NCBI RefSeq assembly: GCF_900090195.1
Contig: NZ_LT607803.1
Location: 62,001 to 126,000 of the forward strand
Origin: Variovorax sp. HW608
Lineage (GTDB): Bacteria; Pseudomonadota; Gammaproteobacteria; Burkholderiales; Burkholderiaceae_C
DNA length: 64,000 nucleotides
Reading direction: 5' to 3'
In this document: positions 44,144-52,543 of the stretch, piece by piece
Position numbering within the stretch: the stretch's first letter is position 1
Layout: each line of letters opens with the position of its first letter
Position numbers and translations under genes: made by a program
The notes under the pieces: model-generated
Seen by the model: the letters and a program-made list of their open reading frames with translations, nothing else
Databases searched by the model: none
Told to the model about the DNA's origin: nothing

Positions 44144-44802
44144 CAGCCGGGCTGCTTCACCACGCGCAGGTAGGGCTTCGGCGCCTTCCAGCCGTCGGGG
44201 AAGAGCTTCTTCGCGTCGTCGTCGGAGACCGAGCCCGCGATGATCACGTCCTCGCCCTGCTTCCAGTTGACCGGCGTCGCGACCTTGTGGGCGGCGGTGA
44301 GCTGCATCGAGTCGAGCACGCGGATGATCTCGTCGAAGTTGCGGCCGGTGGTCATCGGGTAGGTGAGCATCAGCTTGATCCTCTTGTCCGGGCCGATGAT
44401 GAAGACCGAGCGCACCGTGGCGTTGGTGGCGGCCGTGCGGCCTTCGGAGGTGCCCGGCTCTTCGGCCGGCAGCATGTTGTAGAGCTTGGCGACGGCGAGG
44501 TCGGTGTCGCCGATCATCGGGTACGTGGGCAGGTAGCCCTGCGTTTCCTCGATGTCCTTCGACCAGCGGTCGTGCGCGTCGGTCGGGTCGATGCTCAGGC
44601 CGATCAGCTTCGCGTTGCGCTTGGTGAACTCGGGCTCGATCTTCGCCATGTAACCCAGCTCGGTGGTGCAGACCGGGGTGAAATCCTTGGGATGCGAGAA
44701 CAGGATCGCCCACTTGTCGCCGATCCAGTCGTGGAACTTGATCGGACCCTGGGTGGTGTTGGCCGTGAAATCGGGCGCGACATCGTTGATGCGCAGTGAC
44801 AT
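44143..44802 (-). CDS. 1-Cys peroxiredoxin (Prx6-type)
   Basis: A 219-residue peroxiredoxin reducing peroxides in the cytoplasm. The peroxidatic cysteine is C45 in FTPVCTTELG; the Prx6-type C-terminal domain (VNWKQGEDVIIAGSVSDDDAKKLFPDGW) is present and no resolving Cys of the 2-Cys type is seen. AAGGAGC precedes the ATG. Coupling by TGATG to the persulfide dioxygenase suggests a joint role in sulfide/persulfide and peroxide stress (inference). Confidence 0.92.
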   Translation of the reverse strand: MSLRINDVAPDFTANTTQGPIKFHDWIGDKWAILFSHPKDFTPVCTTELGYMAKIEPEFTKRNAKLIGLSIDPTDAHDRWSKDIEETQGYLPTYPMIGDTDLAVAKLYNMLPAEEPGTSEGRTAATNATVRSVFIIGPDKRIKLMLTYPMTTGRNFDEIIRVLDSMQLTAAHKVATPVNWKQGEDVIIAGSVSDDDAKKLFPDGWKAPKPYLRVVKQPG

Positions 44803-44990
44803 ATCCGCTCCTTCAAGTTGATGGTGAATGCTGGCACCCCGCCGCGACCGGCCGTCGGCAGCGGCACGGAGGAATGCAAAAGTACACCACTTTCCGATGA
44901 CGCAGGCAAGGCATCCAACCCCTGCCGTGCGCATATCCTTTGCGCTTTCCCGCATTGAAGGAGGGCCCGTTCGCGCGCTAGGCTCGAAAA

Positions 44991-47024
44991 GTGAACAAGA
45001 TCGCCCCGACACCCGCCCCCTTCATCCCCCGGATCCGCCTTTACCAGGACTGGCTGCGCGACCAGCGCGGCCTGTCCTTCGATTCGTACGATGCGCTGTG
45101 GCGCTGGTCGACCACCGACCTGCCCGCGTTCTGGCAGAGCATCTGGGACTTCTTCGGCGTGCAGTCGCCCACGCCGCACAGCCGGGTCCTCGGCGACACG
45201 CACATGCCCGGCACCGAGTGGTTCCCGGGCGCGCAGGTCAACTACGCGCGCGAAGTCTTCCGCCACGCCGATGCGGCGCACGCGGCCGGCATGCTCGCGG
45301 TCGTCGCCGACAACGAACTCGGCGAGCTGCGCGAGATCTCGTGGCCCGAACTGCGGCGGCAGGTGGCCTCCGTCGCGCTCAGGCTGCGCGAACTCGGCGT
45401 GCAGCGCGGCGACCGCGTCGCGGCCTACATGCCCAACGTGCCCGAGACCCTGGTCGCCTTCCTCGCCTGCTCGAGCCTCGGCGCGGTGTGGAGCGTGTGC
45501 GCGCCCGACATGGGCACGGCGGCCGTGGTCGACCGCTTCCGCCAGATCGAACCCAAGGTGCTGATCGCGGTCGATGGCATCCACTACGGCGGCAAGCCGC
45601 AGGACCGCGGCGCGGTGGTCGAGGACCTGCGCGCCGCGCTGCCCAGCGTGCAGAAGCTGCTGCTGGTGCGCACGCCCTTCGCCGCCGCGCGCGTCGAGGC
45701 CGACGCCGAATGGCAGGACGCCGTCTCGCGCGCCGATGCCGAAGCCGCCGCCTTCGAGCCCGATTGGCTGCCCTTCGACCATCCGATCTGGATCGTCTAT
45801 TCGAGCGGCACCACCGGCCTGCCCAAGCCCATCGTGCACGGGCAGGGCGGCATCCTCGTCAACATGTACGCCTGCGGCCTGCACCACGACCTCGGCCCGA
45901 GCTACAGCGCCAACAACTACGGCGAGCGCTATCACTGGTACAGCTCCACCGGCTGGGTCATGTGGAACTCGCAGCTCTCGGGCCTCGCCTTCGGCGCGAC
46001 CATCTGCATCTACGACGGCAATCCCGCGGGCAGCCGCGAGAAGCCCGACTGGGGCGTGCTGTGGCGCTTCGTCGCGCGCCACGAGGTGACCTTCTTCGGT
46101 GCCGGCGCGGCCTACTTCGCGAACTGCATGAAGGCCGGCCTCGTCGCCAAGGATTGCGGCGATCTCTCCCGCGTGCGCGCGCTCGGCAGCACCGGCTCGC
46201 CGCTGCCTGCAGAGGTGCAGCGCTGGGGCACGGCACAGGTGCTCGCGGCCGGCTCGCCGGCGGTCTGGTGGTACAACATTTCGGGCGGCACCGACTTCTG
46301 CGGCGCCTTCGTCGGCGGCAACCGCGAGCTGCCCGAAGTGCCCGGCCAGATGCAATGCCGCTTCCTCGGCGCCGCAGTCGAGGCCTGGAACGAGAACGGC
46401 GAGCCCGTGATCGGCGAGGTCGGCGAACTGGTCTGCACCAAGCCCATCCCGTCGATGCCGCTGTACTTCTGGGGCGACGCAGGCAATGCACGCTTGCTGT
46501 CGAGCTACTTCGACACCTACCCCGGCGTCTGGCGCCACGGCGACTGGATCCGGATCGGCGAGGACGGCGGCTGCATCATCTACGGCCGCAGCGACGCCAC
46601 CATCAACCGCCAGGGCCTGCGCATGGGCACCAGCGAAATCTACAGCGCGGTCGAAGGGCTGCCCGAAGTGCTCGATTCGATGGTGGTCGACCTCGAATAC
46701 CTCGGCCGCGAGAGCTACATGCCGCTCTTCGTGGTGCTGCGCGAAGGCGTGGCGCTCGACGCCGCGATGCGGGCGAAGATCGGGAACGCGATCAAGACCT
46801 CGCTGTCGCCCCGCTTCGTGCCCAACGAGATCATCCAGGTCGCCGAGATCCCGCGCACGCTGTCGGGCAAGAAGCAGGAGCTGCCGATCAAGAAGCTGCT
46901 GCTCGGCCAGCCGATCGAGAAGGTGGTCAACCGCGAGGCGATGGCGAACCCGGGCTGCCTCGACTGGTACGTCGCCTTCGCGGCGCAATACGCCAAAACG
47001 CGCGTGCAGAATCAGGGCGCATGA
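44991..47024 (+). CDS. aacS: Acetoacetate-CoA ligase
   Basis: A 677-residue AMP-forming ligase making acetoacetyl-CoA from acetoacetate, as in polyhydroxybutyrate turnover. Features are IPRIRLYQDWLRDQRGLSFDSYDALWRWST at the N-terminus, IVYSSGTTGLPKPIVHGQGG (P-loop), STGWVMWNSQLSGLAFGATICIYDGNP (acetoacetyl/acetyl-CoA-type), YNISGGTDFCGAFVGG, and catalytic lysine in PRTLSGKKQELPIKKLL. It begins with GTG at 44991 with a weak Shine-Dalgarno. The BKACE cassette in this window also yields acetoacetate, so this enzyme could recycle it. Confidence 0.93.
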   Translation: MNKIAPTPAPFIPRIRLYQDWLRDQRGLSFDSYDALWRWSTTDLPAFWQSIWDFFGVQSPTPHSRVLGDTHMPGTEWFPGAQVNYAREVFRHADAAHAAGMLAVVADNELGELREISWPELRRQVASVALRLRELGVQRGDRVAAYMPNVPETLVAFLACSSLGAVWSVCAPDMGTAAVVDRFRQIEPKVLIAVDGIHYGGKPQDRGAVVEDLRAALPSVQKLLLVRTPFAAARVEADAEWQDAVSRADAEAAAFEPDWLPFDHPIWIVYSSGTTGLPKPIVHGQGGILVNMYACGLHHDLGPSYSANNYGERYHWYSSTGWVMWNSQLSGLAFGATICIYDGNPAGSREKPDWGVLWRFVARHEVTFFGAGAAYFANCMKAGLVAKDCGDLSRVRALGSTGSPLPAEVQRWGTAQVLAAGSPAVWWYNISGGTDFCGAFVGGNRELPEVPGQMQCRFLGAAVEAWNENGEPVIGEVGELVCTKPIPSMPLYFWGDAGNARLLSSYFDTYPGVWRHGDWIRIGEDGGCIIYGRSDATINRQGLRMGTSEIYSAVEGLPEVLDSMVVDLEYLGRESYMPLFVVLREGVALDAAMRAKIGNAIKTSLSPRFVPNEIIQVAEIPRTLSGKKQELPIKKLLLGQPIEKVVNREAMANPGCLDWYVAFAAQYAKTRVQNQGA

Positions 47025-47455
47025 AAAGACGCGCCGCACTCCAGTCCATCGCCGCCGCCGTCGTCGCTTTGCCGCTGCTCGCGGCCTGTACGGCGAACCC
47101 GCCGCCGCCGAAGCCCGAGCCGCTGCGCGTGAGCGGCACCGTCGCCTACCGCGAGCGCATCGCGCTCGATCCGTCCGCCGAGATCGTGGTGCAGCTGCTC
47201 GACGTCTCGCGCATGGACGCGGCCGCCACCGTGCTCGCCGAACAGCGCATCCGCGCCGAAGGCAGGCAGGTGCCCATCGCCTTCGAGCTCGGCGTGGACC
47301 CTGCGCGCATCGATCCGCGCATGCGCTACAACGTCGCCGCGCGCATCCTCGACAAGGACGGGCAGCTGCTCTTCATCACCGACCGGGCGTACCCGGTGCT
47401 CACCTACCGCGAAGGCAACACCGCGAGCCTGATGCTCACGCGGGTGGAACGCTGA
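47021..47455 (+). CDS. YbaY-family lipoprotein
   Basis: A 144-residue lipoprotein. The leader MKRRAALQSIAAAVVALPLLAAC ends in lipobox LAAC; the mature part VSGTVAYRERIALDPSAEIVVQLLDVSRMDA matches the YbaY beta-sandwich domain. Function unknown, envelope location. Its ATG overlaps the acetoacetate-CoA ligase stop by ATGA, an unexplained coupling of metabolism and envelope genes. Confidence 0.8.
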   Translation: MKRRAALQSIAAAVVALPLLAACTANPPPPKPEPLRVSGTVAYRERIALDPSAEIVVQLLDVSRMDAAATVLAEQRIRAEGRQVPIAFELGVDPARIDPRMRYNVAARILDKDGQLLFITDRAYPVLTYREGNTASLMLTRVER

Positions 47456-47510
47456 CGCAGTTGCCCGGCGTGGGTGTCCGGGTGCATGTGCGGTCATTCA
47501 GCCCTCGCCC

Positions 47511-48398
47511 TCAGCCATTCCTTGCCGCCTCGCCATGGAGCCATGACAGGAACGCCTCGACCGGTGCGCGCTTCCCATGGCGTGCCGGGTACACGACAAA
47601 GTGCGCCTTGATGGGGACCGCCTTGTCCAGGCTCAGGATCGGCTTGAGCTTTCCCTCTGCCATGTGCCGTCCGGCAATGGTGTAGCTCTCCAGCGCCACG
47701 CCCAGGCCCAGCGCGGCGGCGTCGAGCGACATCATCGCGCGGTCGAAGCGAAGGACGAATCGCTCCGGCGCGCGCTGGTTGGTGTGGGCCTTGAACCAGT
47801 CTGACCACTGCACCACGCTGACGTTGCTCTGGATCAGCGGAACATCCAGCAACTGCTCCGGACGCTTCAGGCGGTGCTGGCGAATGAAGGCGGGACTCGC
47901 CAGCGGCACGATCTTCTCCTCGAACAGCGGCTCGATCACGAGGTCGGGCCACTGCGGCACGCCATAGCGGATGTCGATGTCCGCCTGCCCGAGCCTGAAG
48001 TCGCTGTGGGTGTGCGCGGCCGACAGGTTGAGCGAGATGTCGGGATAGGCCTGCGCAAAGGCGGCCAGGCGCGGGAGCAGCCACAAGCTCGCGAAGCTGG
48101 GCGTGGAGTGCACATAGAGGCTGTTGCGCACGCCCTGGCGCAGGTCGTCGCTCGCCGCGCCGATGGCCTGCAGCGCGCCGCTGACGCGCGTGAGGTACTG
48201 CTCGCCCGCGGCACTCAGGCGCACCCCGTGCGCGCTGCGTTCGAACAGGCGCACGCCCAGGTGCGCCTCGAGCCGCGCCACTTGGTGGCTGATCGCGGAC
48301 GCCGTGAGATGCAGCTCGGCGGCGGCCAGCGCAAAGCTGCGGCGGCGGGCCACGGCCTCGAAGGCCTGGAGGTTCACGAAGGGAGGGATGGAAGCCAT
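47511..48398 (-). CDS. LysR-family transcriptional regulator (GcvA-like)
   Basis: A 295-residue regulator. The N-terminal wHTH covers about 7-66 (LQAFEAVARRRSFALAAAELHLTASAISHQVARLEAHLGVRLFERSAHGVRLSAAG) and is followed by a periplasmic-binding-like effector domain. Its ATG is only 14 bp from the left end of the insertion sequence. Such genes are usually divergent from their targets, so the original promoter region may have been lost (see the insertion sequence). Confidence 0.9.
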   Translation of the reverse strand: MASIPPFVNLQAFEAVARRRSFALAAAELHLTASAISHQVARLEAHLGVRLFERSAHGVRLSAAGEQYLTRVSGALQAIGAASDDLRQGVRNSLYVHSTPSFASLWLLPRLAAFAQAYPDISLNLSAAHTHSDFRLGQADIDIRYGVPQWPDLVIEPLFEEKIVPLASPAFIRQHRLKRPEQLLDVPLIQSNVSVVQWSDWFKAHTNQRAPERFVLRFDRAMMSLDAAALGLGVALESYTIAGRHMAEGKLKPILSLDKAVPIKAHFVVYPARHGKRAPVEAFLSWLHGEAARNG

Positions 48399-48412
48399 GG
48401 GGGAACCCTAGC

Positions 48413-48425
48413 CCGAACTTTGAGC
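48413..48425 (+). repeat. Left terminal inverted repeat of the insertion sequence
   Basis: CCGAACTTTGAGC, identical to the reverse complement of 50347-50359; preceded by the target duplication CCTAGC. Confidence 0.9.
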
Positions 48426-48549
48426 ACATGAAGTAGCCGGAGCCCAAGCGTGGCGCGGGTTTCGGCTATTTTTGTGTGCAAATATGTAGCCATGTAAATT
48501 GATATTTTTGTACTTGAATTTCCTCGATTCGTGATCCATACATGAAGCC

Positions 48550-50289
48550 ATGTACATCGAGGCCGTCCCCAACCGCGACTCACCCCCCGCGATCCTGTTG
48601 CGCGAGTCCTATCGCGAAGACGGCAAGGTGCGCAAGCGCACGCTGGCCAATCTGTCGAGCCTGAGTGCGGAGGTCATAGAGGGCTTGAAGGTGTTGCTGC
48701 GCGGGGGCGTGGCCGTGCCCGACGCGCAGGAGGTCTTCAGCATCGAGCGCAGCCTGCCCCACGGCCATGTGGCCGCCGTGCTGGCGGCCGCGCGCCAATG
48801 CGACGCGCCGGCCTGGTTTGCCAGCGCGCCCGAGGACCTGCGCGCACTGTTGCTGGCCATGCTCGTGGCGCGCGTGCTCACGCCCGGCTCCAAGCTCGCG
48901 ACGCATCGCATGTTGCACGACGACACCGCCACCCACTCGCTGGGCCGCGTGCTGGGCGTGGGCCAGTGCAGCGCCGATGATCTGTACCGTGCGCTGGACT
49001 GGCTGCACGGCGCGCAGCCGGCGATCGAGCGACGACTGGCGCGCAAGCATCTGGCCGGCAGCACGTTGGTGCTGTACGACCTCACCTCGACCTGGCTGAC
49101 GGGGCGTTGCTGCGAGCTGGCCGCGCGCGGCCACTCGCGCGACGGCAAGCGCGACGATCCACAGATCGTGTTCGGGCTGGTCTGCGCCGCCGATGGTTGC
49201 CCGATCGCCGTCGAAGTGTTCGCCGGCAACACGGGCGACCCGGCCACGGTGGCCGAGCAGGTCGCCAAGCTCAAGCAGCGCTTTGGCATCGAACGCATCA
49301 CCTGGGTGGGCGATCGCGGGATGCTGACCTCGGCACGCATCGAGCAGGTGCTCAAGCCGCAGGGCATGGACTGGATCAGCAGTCTGCGCGCGCCGCAGAT
49401 CGCGCAGCTGGCCGCCGAGCTCGGGCCCTTCCAGCCGTCGCTGTTCGATGAGCGCAATCTCATCGAAGTCAGCAGCGAGCACTTTCCCGGCGAGCGGCTC
49501 GTGGTGTGCCGCAACCCACTTCTGGCGGCCGAGCGCTCACGCAAGCGCGGCGAGTTGCTGGCGGCCACCGAGGCCGATCTGGGCAAGATCGCCGCGGCCA
49601 CGCAGCGTGCGCGCCAGCCGCTGCGCGGCGAGCAGGCCATCGCGTTGCGCGTGGGGCGCCTCATCGACCGCTTCAACGTGGCCAAGCACTTCGAGCTCAC
49701 GATCACCGAGACGACGTTCGCGTTTCGGCGCAAGGTCGATTCGATTGCCAGCGAGACCGCGCTGGACGGGCTGTACGTGATCCGCACCAGCTTGAGCGCC
49801 CAGCAGCTTGATGCCACCTCGGCGGTGGCCGCCTACAAGAGCCTGGCCCAGGTGGAGCGCGCGTTCCGCTCGATGAAGACGGTGGATCTGCATGTGCGGC
49901 CGGTCTTCCACTACAACACCGAGCGTGTTCGCGCGCATGTCTTCCTGTGCATGCTCGCCTACTACGTCGAATGGCACCTGCGCGAGCGTTTGAAGCCCAT
50001 GCTGTTCGACGATGAGTTCCTCGAGCAGGCCCAAGGCCAGCGGGCTTCTCCGGTCGCCAAGGCGGTGCGCTCCGAGCACGCCCGCGACAAGGACACATCG
50101 AAGCACGCCAGCGACGGATTGCCGCTGCACAGCCTGCGCACGCTGCTGCAGGACCTGGCCACGCTCGCCTACAACATCACCCACACGAGCCTGAATCCGA
50201 ACGCCAAGATCGTCATCACCACGCGGCCCACGCCGCTGCAGGACAAGGCCTTCAAGCTGCTCGCCGTCAATCCCGCCTGTACCCAGTAA
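48550..50289 (+). CDS. IS1634-family transposase
   Basis: A 579-residue DDE transposase of the IS4/IS1634 superfamily. The catalytic core includes [10 protein letters not shown] (first Asp), [19 protein letters not shown] (second Asp) and [44 protein letters not shown] (YREK-like region with the catalytic Glu). It appears intact, so the element may still be active. Opposite-strand frames inside it are not genes. Confidence 0.93.
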   Translation: MYIEAVPNRDSPPAILLRESYREDGKVRKRTLANLSSLSAEVIEGLKVLLRGGVAVPDAQEVFSIERSLPHGHVAAVLAAARQCDAPAWFASAPEDLRALLLAMLVARVLTPGSKLATHRMLHDDTATHSLGRVLGVGQCSADDLYRALDWLHGAQPAIERRLARKHLAGSTLVLYDLTSTWLTGRCCELAARGHSRDGKRDDPQIVFGLVCAADGCPIAVEVFAGNTGDPATVAEQVAKLKQRFGIERITWVGDRGMLTSARIEQVLKPQGMDWISSLRAPQIAQLAAELGPFQPSLFDERNLIEVSSEHFPGERLVVCRNPLLAAERSRKRGELLAATEADLGKIAAATQRARQPLRGEQAIALRVGRLIDRFNVAKHFELTITETTFAFRRKVDSIASETALDGLYVIRTSLSAQQLDATSAVAAYKSLAQVERAFRSMKTVDLHVRPVFHYNTERVRAHVFLCMLAYYVEWHLRERLKPMLFDDEFLEQAQGQRASPVAKAVRSEHARDKDTSKHASDGLPLHSLRTLLQDLATLAYNITHTSLNPNAKIVITTRPTPLQDKAFKLLAVNPACTQ

Positions 50290-50346
50290 GCCCACCCAGC
50301 CTCGCTGAACAAACTCAGCAGGATCAAGGGGTTGCGCTCATTCGCA

Positions 50347-50359
50347 GCTCAAAGTTCGG
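50347..50359 (-). repeat. Right terminal inverted repeat of the insertion sequence
   Basis: Reads CCGAACTTTGAGC on the minus strand; followed directly by the second copy of the target duplication CCTAGC and then transketolase-derived sequence. Confidence 0.9.
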
Positions 50360-50360
50360 C

Positions 50361-50531
50361 CTAGCCGCCGTGCGCTTCGGATGGGACCGCTACCTCGGCG
50401 AGCGCGGTGGCTTCATCGGCATGACCGGCTTCGGCGCGTCCGGGCCCGCCGACGAGCTGTACGAGCACTTCGGCATCGTGCCCGCGGCGGTGGCCGCCGA
50501 GGCGATGCGCTTGCTGCAATCTGGAAACTGA
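50361..50531 (+). pseudogene. Transketolase C-terminal remnant
   Basis: The last 56 codons of a transketolase-type protein, with [36 protein letters not shown], the conserved C-terminal motif, ending at TGA 50529-50531. It begins right at the target duplication of the insertion sequence, with no start codon or ribosome site. The rest of the gene is not on the other side of the element. It lies 12 bp before a 2-hydroxyacid dehydrogenase, so the two were probably an operon. Confidence 0.85.
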
Positions 50532-50543
50532 AGAGACACCGAC

Positions 50544-51509
50544 ATGGAAAGAATCGTCTTCCTGGACCGCGCGACCATCGCACCCCAGATCCGGTTGCGC
50601 CGACCGGACTTCGAGCACCAGTACGTGGAACATGCGTTCACCGCGCCCGACCAGGTCGCCCTGCGGCTGGAGGGCGCGAGCATCGCCATCACCAACAAGG
50701 TGCCGATCACCGCGGCCACGCTGGAACGCCTGCCTGCACTGCGCCTCGTCGCGGTGGCGGCCACCGGCACCGACTGCGTCGACAAGGCCGCCTGCCAGGC
50801 GCGCGGCGTCGTGGTCGTCAACATCCGCGAATATGCCGTCAACACGGTGCCCGAGCACACCTTTGCGCTGATCCTCGCGCTGCGGCGCAACCTGGTCGCC
50901 TACCGCGAATCGGTGCTCCGCGGCCGCTGGCAGGAATCCGGGCAGTTCTGCTTCTTCGACCACCCGATCCGCGACCTCGCGGGAGCGAGGTTGGGCATCA
51001 TCGGCGAAGGCGTGCTTGGCCAGCGCGTCGCCGAACTGGCCCGCGCCTTCGGCATGAAGCCGCTCTTCGCTGCCCACAAGGGCAAGAGCGGGCTGGGTCC
51101 GCTATACACGCCTTGGCAAGAGGTGCTTGCAACCTGCGACGTCATCACGCTGCATTCGCCGCTGACGAAGGACACGCGCGGCATGATCGCGATGCCCGAG
51201 TTCGAAGCCATGCAGCGCCGCCCGCTGATCGTCAACACCGCGCGGGGCGGACTTGTCGACGAAGCCGATCTGGTGCGGGCGCTCGACGCGGGGCTCATCA
51301 GCGGCGCCGGATTCGACGTCGTCGACGGTGAGCCGCCAGCGTCCGACAACCCGCTGATGCGCGCAGCTTCGCGTCACAACGTGATACTCACGCCGCATGT
51401 GGCATGGGCGTCCGATGAGGCACAGCAAGCGCTGACGGATCAGTTGATGGACAACATCCAGAACTTCGTCGCCGGCAGGCCGACGAACGTGGTCCTCGGC
51501 GCCTATTGA
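50544..51509 (+). CDS. D-2-hydroxyacid dehydrogenase (glycerate/hydroxypyruvate type)
   Basis: A 321-residue NAD(P)-dependent enzyme. The Rossmann motif is LGIIGEGVLGQRVAELARAFG; catalytic Arg, Glu and His lie in VNTARGGLVDEADLV, GFDVVDGEPP and ILTPHVAWAS. It reduces or oxidises a 2-keto/2-hydroxy acid such as hydroxypyruvate/glycerate. Its natural promoter was probably upstream of the lost transketolase; the insertion sequence may now drive it. Confidence 0.88.
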   Translation: MERIVFLDRATIAPQIRLRRPDFEHQYVEHAFTAPDQVALRLEGASIAITNKVPITAATLERLPALRLVAVAATGTDCVDKAACQARGVVVVNIREYAVNTVPEHTFALILALRRNLVAYRESVLRGRWQESGQFCFFDHPIRDLAGARLGIIGEGVLGQRVAELARAFGMKPLFAAHKGKSGLGPLYTPWQEVLATCDVITLHSPLTKDTRGMIAMPEFEAMQRRPLIVNTARGGLVDEADLVRALDAGLISGAGFDVVDGEPPASDNPLMRAASRHNVILTPHVAWASDEAQQALTDQLMDNIQNFVAGRPTNVVLGAY

Positions 51510-51520
51510 CCTGGTCAGGC

Positions 51521-51922
51521 CTACAGCCACTTGCCTTCCGAAGGCATCTGGATGCGCGTTTCCGGCGAGCCGCCGTCGATCGTCGCGCTGATCACGAAGC
51601 TCAGGATCGAGATGAAGATGCTCGCGAACAGCGCGGTCCAGAAGCCCGAGACCTTGAAGCCGCGCACCAGCGCGGAGACCAGCAGGATCATCAGCGCGTT
51701 GATCACCAGCAGGAAGAGCCCGAAGGTCAGCAAGGTCAGCGGCAGCGTGAGGAGGATCAGGAGCGGCCGCACGATCGCGTTCGCGAAGCCCAGCAGCAGC
51801 GCCGCGATGATGATCGATCCCGCGCCCTCGAACTGGATCCCCTTGAAGAGATAGCTGGCCACCCACAGGGACAGGGCAGTGATTGCCCAGGTGATGACGA
51901 ACGAGGGGAGGTAGTCGGGCAT
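51521..51922 (-). CDS. Phage-holin-family (YvlD-like) membrane protein
   Basis: A 133-residue protein with four membrane helices, including SFVITWAITALSLWVASYLFKGIQFEG and LGFANAIVRPLLILLTLPLTLLTFGLFLLVINALMILLVSALVRGF, the pattern of the Phage_holin_4_2/YvlD family. The name is historical: these are chromosomal envelope proteins of unknown role. No other phage gene is present. Confidence 0.85.
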   Translation of the reverse strand: MPDYLPSFVITWAITALSLWVASYLFKGIQFEGAGSIIIAALLLGFANAIVRPLLILLTLPLTLLTFGLFLLVINALMILLVSALVRGFKVSGFWTALFASIFISILSFVISATIDGGSPETRIQMPSEGKWL

Positions 51923-52000
51923 GGCGGTTCTTCTCGGCGTTGGGAATGACCGGCCGATCATATCGGCGCGGCCGCCGGAAGACGGTGTTCCGCCCAAACA

Positions 52001-52030
52001 TGTACGTGCACGTACACGTTCTGGTAGAAT
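52001..52030 (+). promoter_or_regulatory. 16-bp palindrome and -10 box of the merR gene
   Basis: TGTACGTGCACGTACA (52001-52016) is a perfect 16-bp palindrome. TAGAAT (52025-52030) is a near-consensus -10. The predicted transcription start, about 7 bp after it, coincides with the ATG at 52037, and no Shine-Dalgarno is present, so the transcript may be leaderless. The palindrome lies in the spacer/-35 area, as for MerR autoregulation. Confidence 0.62.
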
Positions 52031-52036
52031 GGCGGC

Positions 52037-52543
52037 ATGACCGATGCCAGGGGTTCCATCACCGTCCGCGAAGCTGCCGACCGGCTCGGCGTGACGCCGC
52101 GCACCCTCAAGTACTACGAGGAGCTCGGCCTGGTCGTTCCCGCGCGCAGCGAGGGCCGCTACCGCCTCTACGAGGCCGCCGACCTCGACAAGCTCGCCCG
52201 CGTGCTGCGCATGCGCTCGCTCGGCTTCTCGCTCACGGCCATCACCGCGATGCTCCAGCAGCCCTTCGAGGCGCCGGTGGAGGGCGGGCGGCCGCGTCTG
52301 TCCAACAGCTCGCTCAAGGCGCTGAAGGCCACGCTGACCACCCAGCTCGAGACGCTGGACAGGCGCGTCGAGCAAGTGCGGCGCGAGCTCAAGGAAGCCG
52401 CCGCGATGCAGGCGCAGCTGCGGCGCGACATCGACTACGTCGAGCGCCGCCTGGGCGGCGAGTCGCTCGAAGCGATCCTCGAAGAGCGCCGGCGCGAACT
52501 GCCCGAGCGCAAGGCCGCGCTGCGCAAGGCCATGCCGTCATGA
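52037..52543 (+). CDS. MerR-family transcriptional regulator
   Basis: A 168-residue regulator. The N-terminal wHTH (about 8-75: TVREAADRLGVTPRTLKYYEELGLVVPARSEGRYRLYEAADLDKLARVLRMRSLGFSL) is followed by a long coiled coil (about 100-160). No cysteine is visible in the effector region, which argues against metal sensing. Its TGA overlaps the start of the MFS gene by ATGA, so it probably controls that transporter and itself. Confidence 0.9.
   Translation: MTDARGSITVREAADRLGVTPRTLKYYEELGLVVPARSEGRYRLYEAADLDKLARVLRMRSLGFSLTAITAMLQQPFEAPVEGGRPRLSNSSLKALKATLTTQLETLDRRVEQVRRELKEAAAMQAQLRRDIDYVERRLGGESLEAILEERRRELPERKAALRKAMPS

Larger units (their letters stand above)
48413..50359 (+). mobile_element. 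Complete IS1634-like insertion sequence
   Basis: A 1,947-bp element bounded by 13-bp perfect inverted repeats, CCGAACTTTGAGC, at 48413-48425 and 50347-50359. It is flanked by a 6-bp direct repeat CCTAGC at 48407-48412 and 50360-50365, consistent with target duplication. A single transposase gene occupies most of it. Length, duplication size and transposase fit the IS1634 family. The AT-rich stretch 48470-48540 just before the transposase probably carries its promoter. Confidence 0.9.

Noticed and set aside
44604..47455. Two long overlapping open frames (over 800 codons each) on both strands around acetoacetate-CoA ligase
   Set aside because: Both are shadows of the ligase, peroxiredoxin and YbaY-like genes; the true products show full conserved motif sets.
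51521..51922. Phage-holin-family protein considered as a prophage marker
   Set aside because: Such proteins are chromosomal in many bacteria; no integrase, capsid, tail or lysis gene is nearby.
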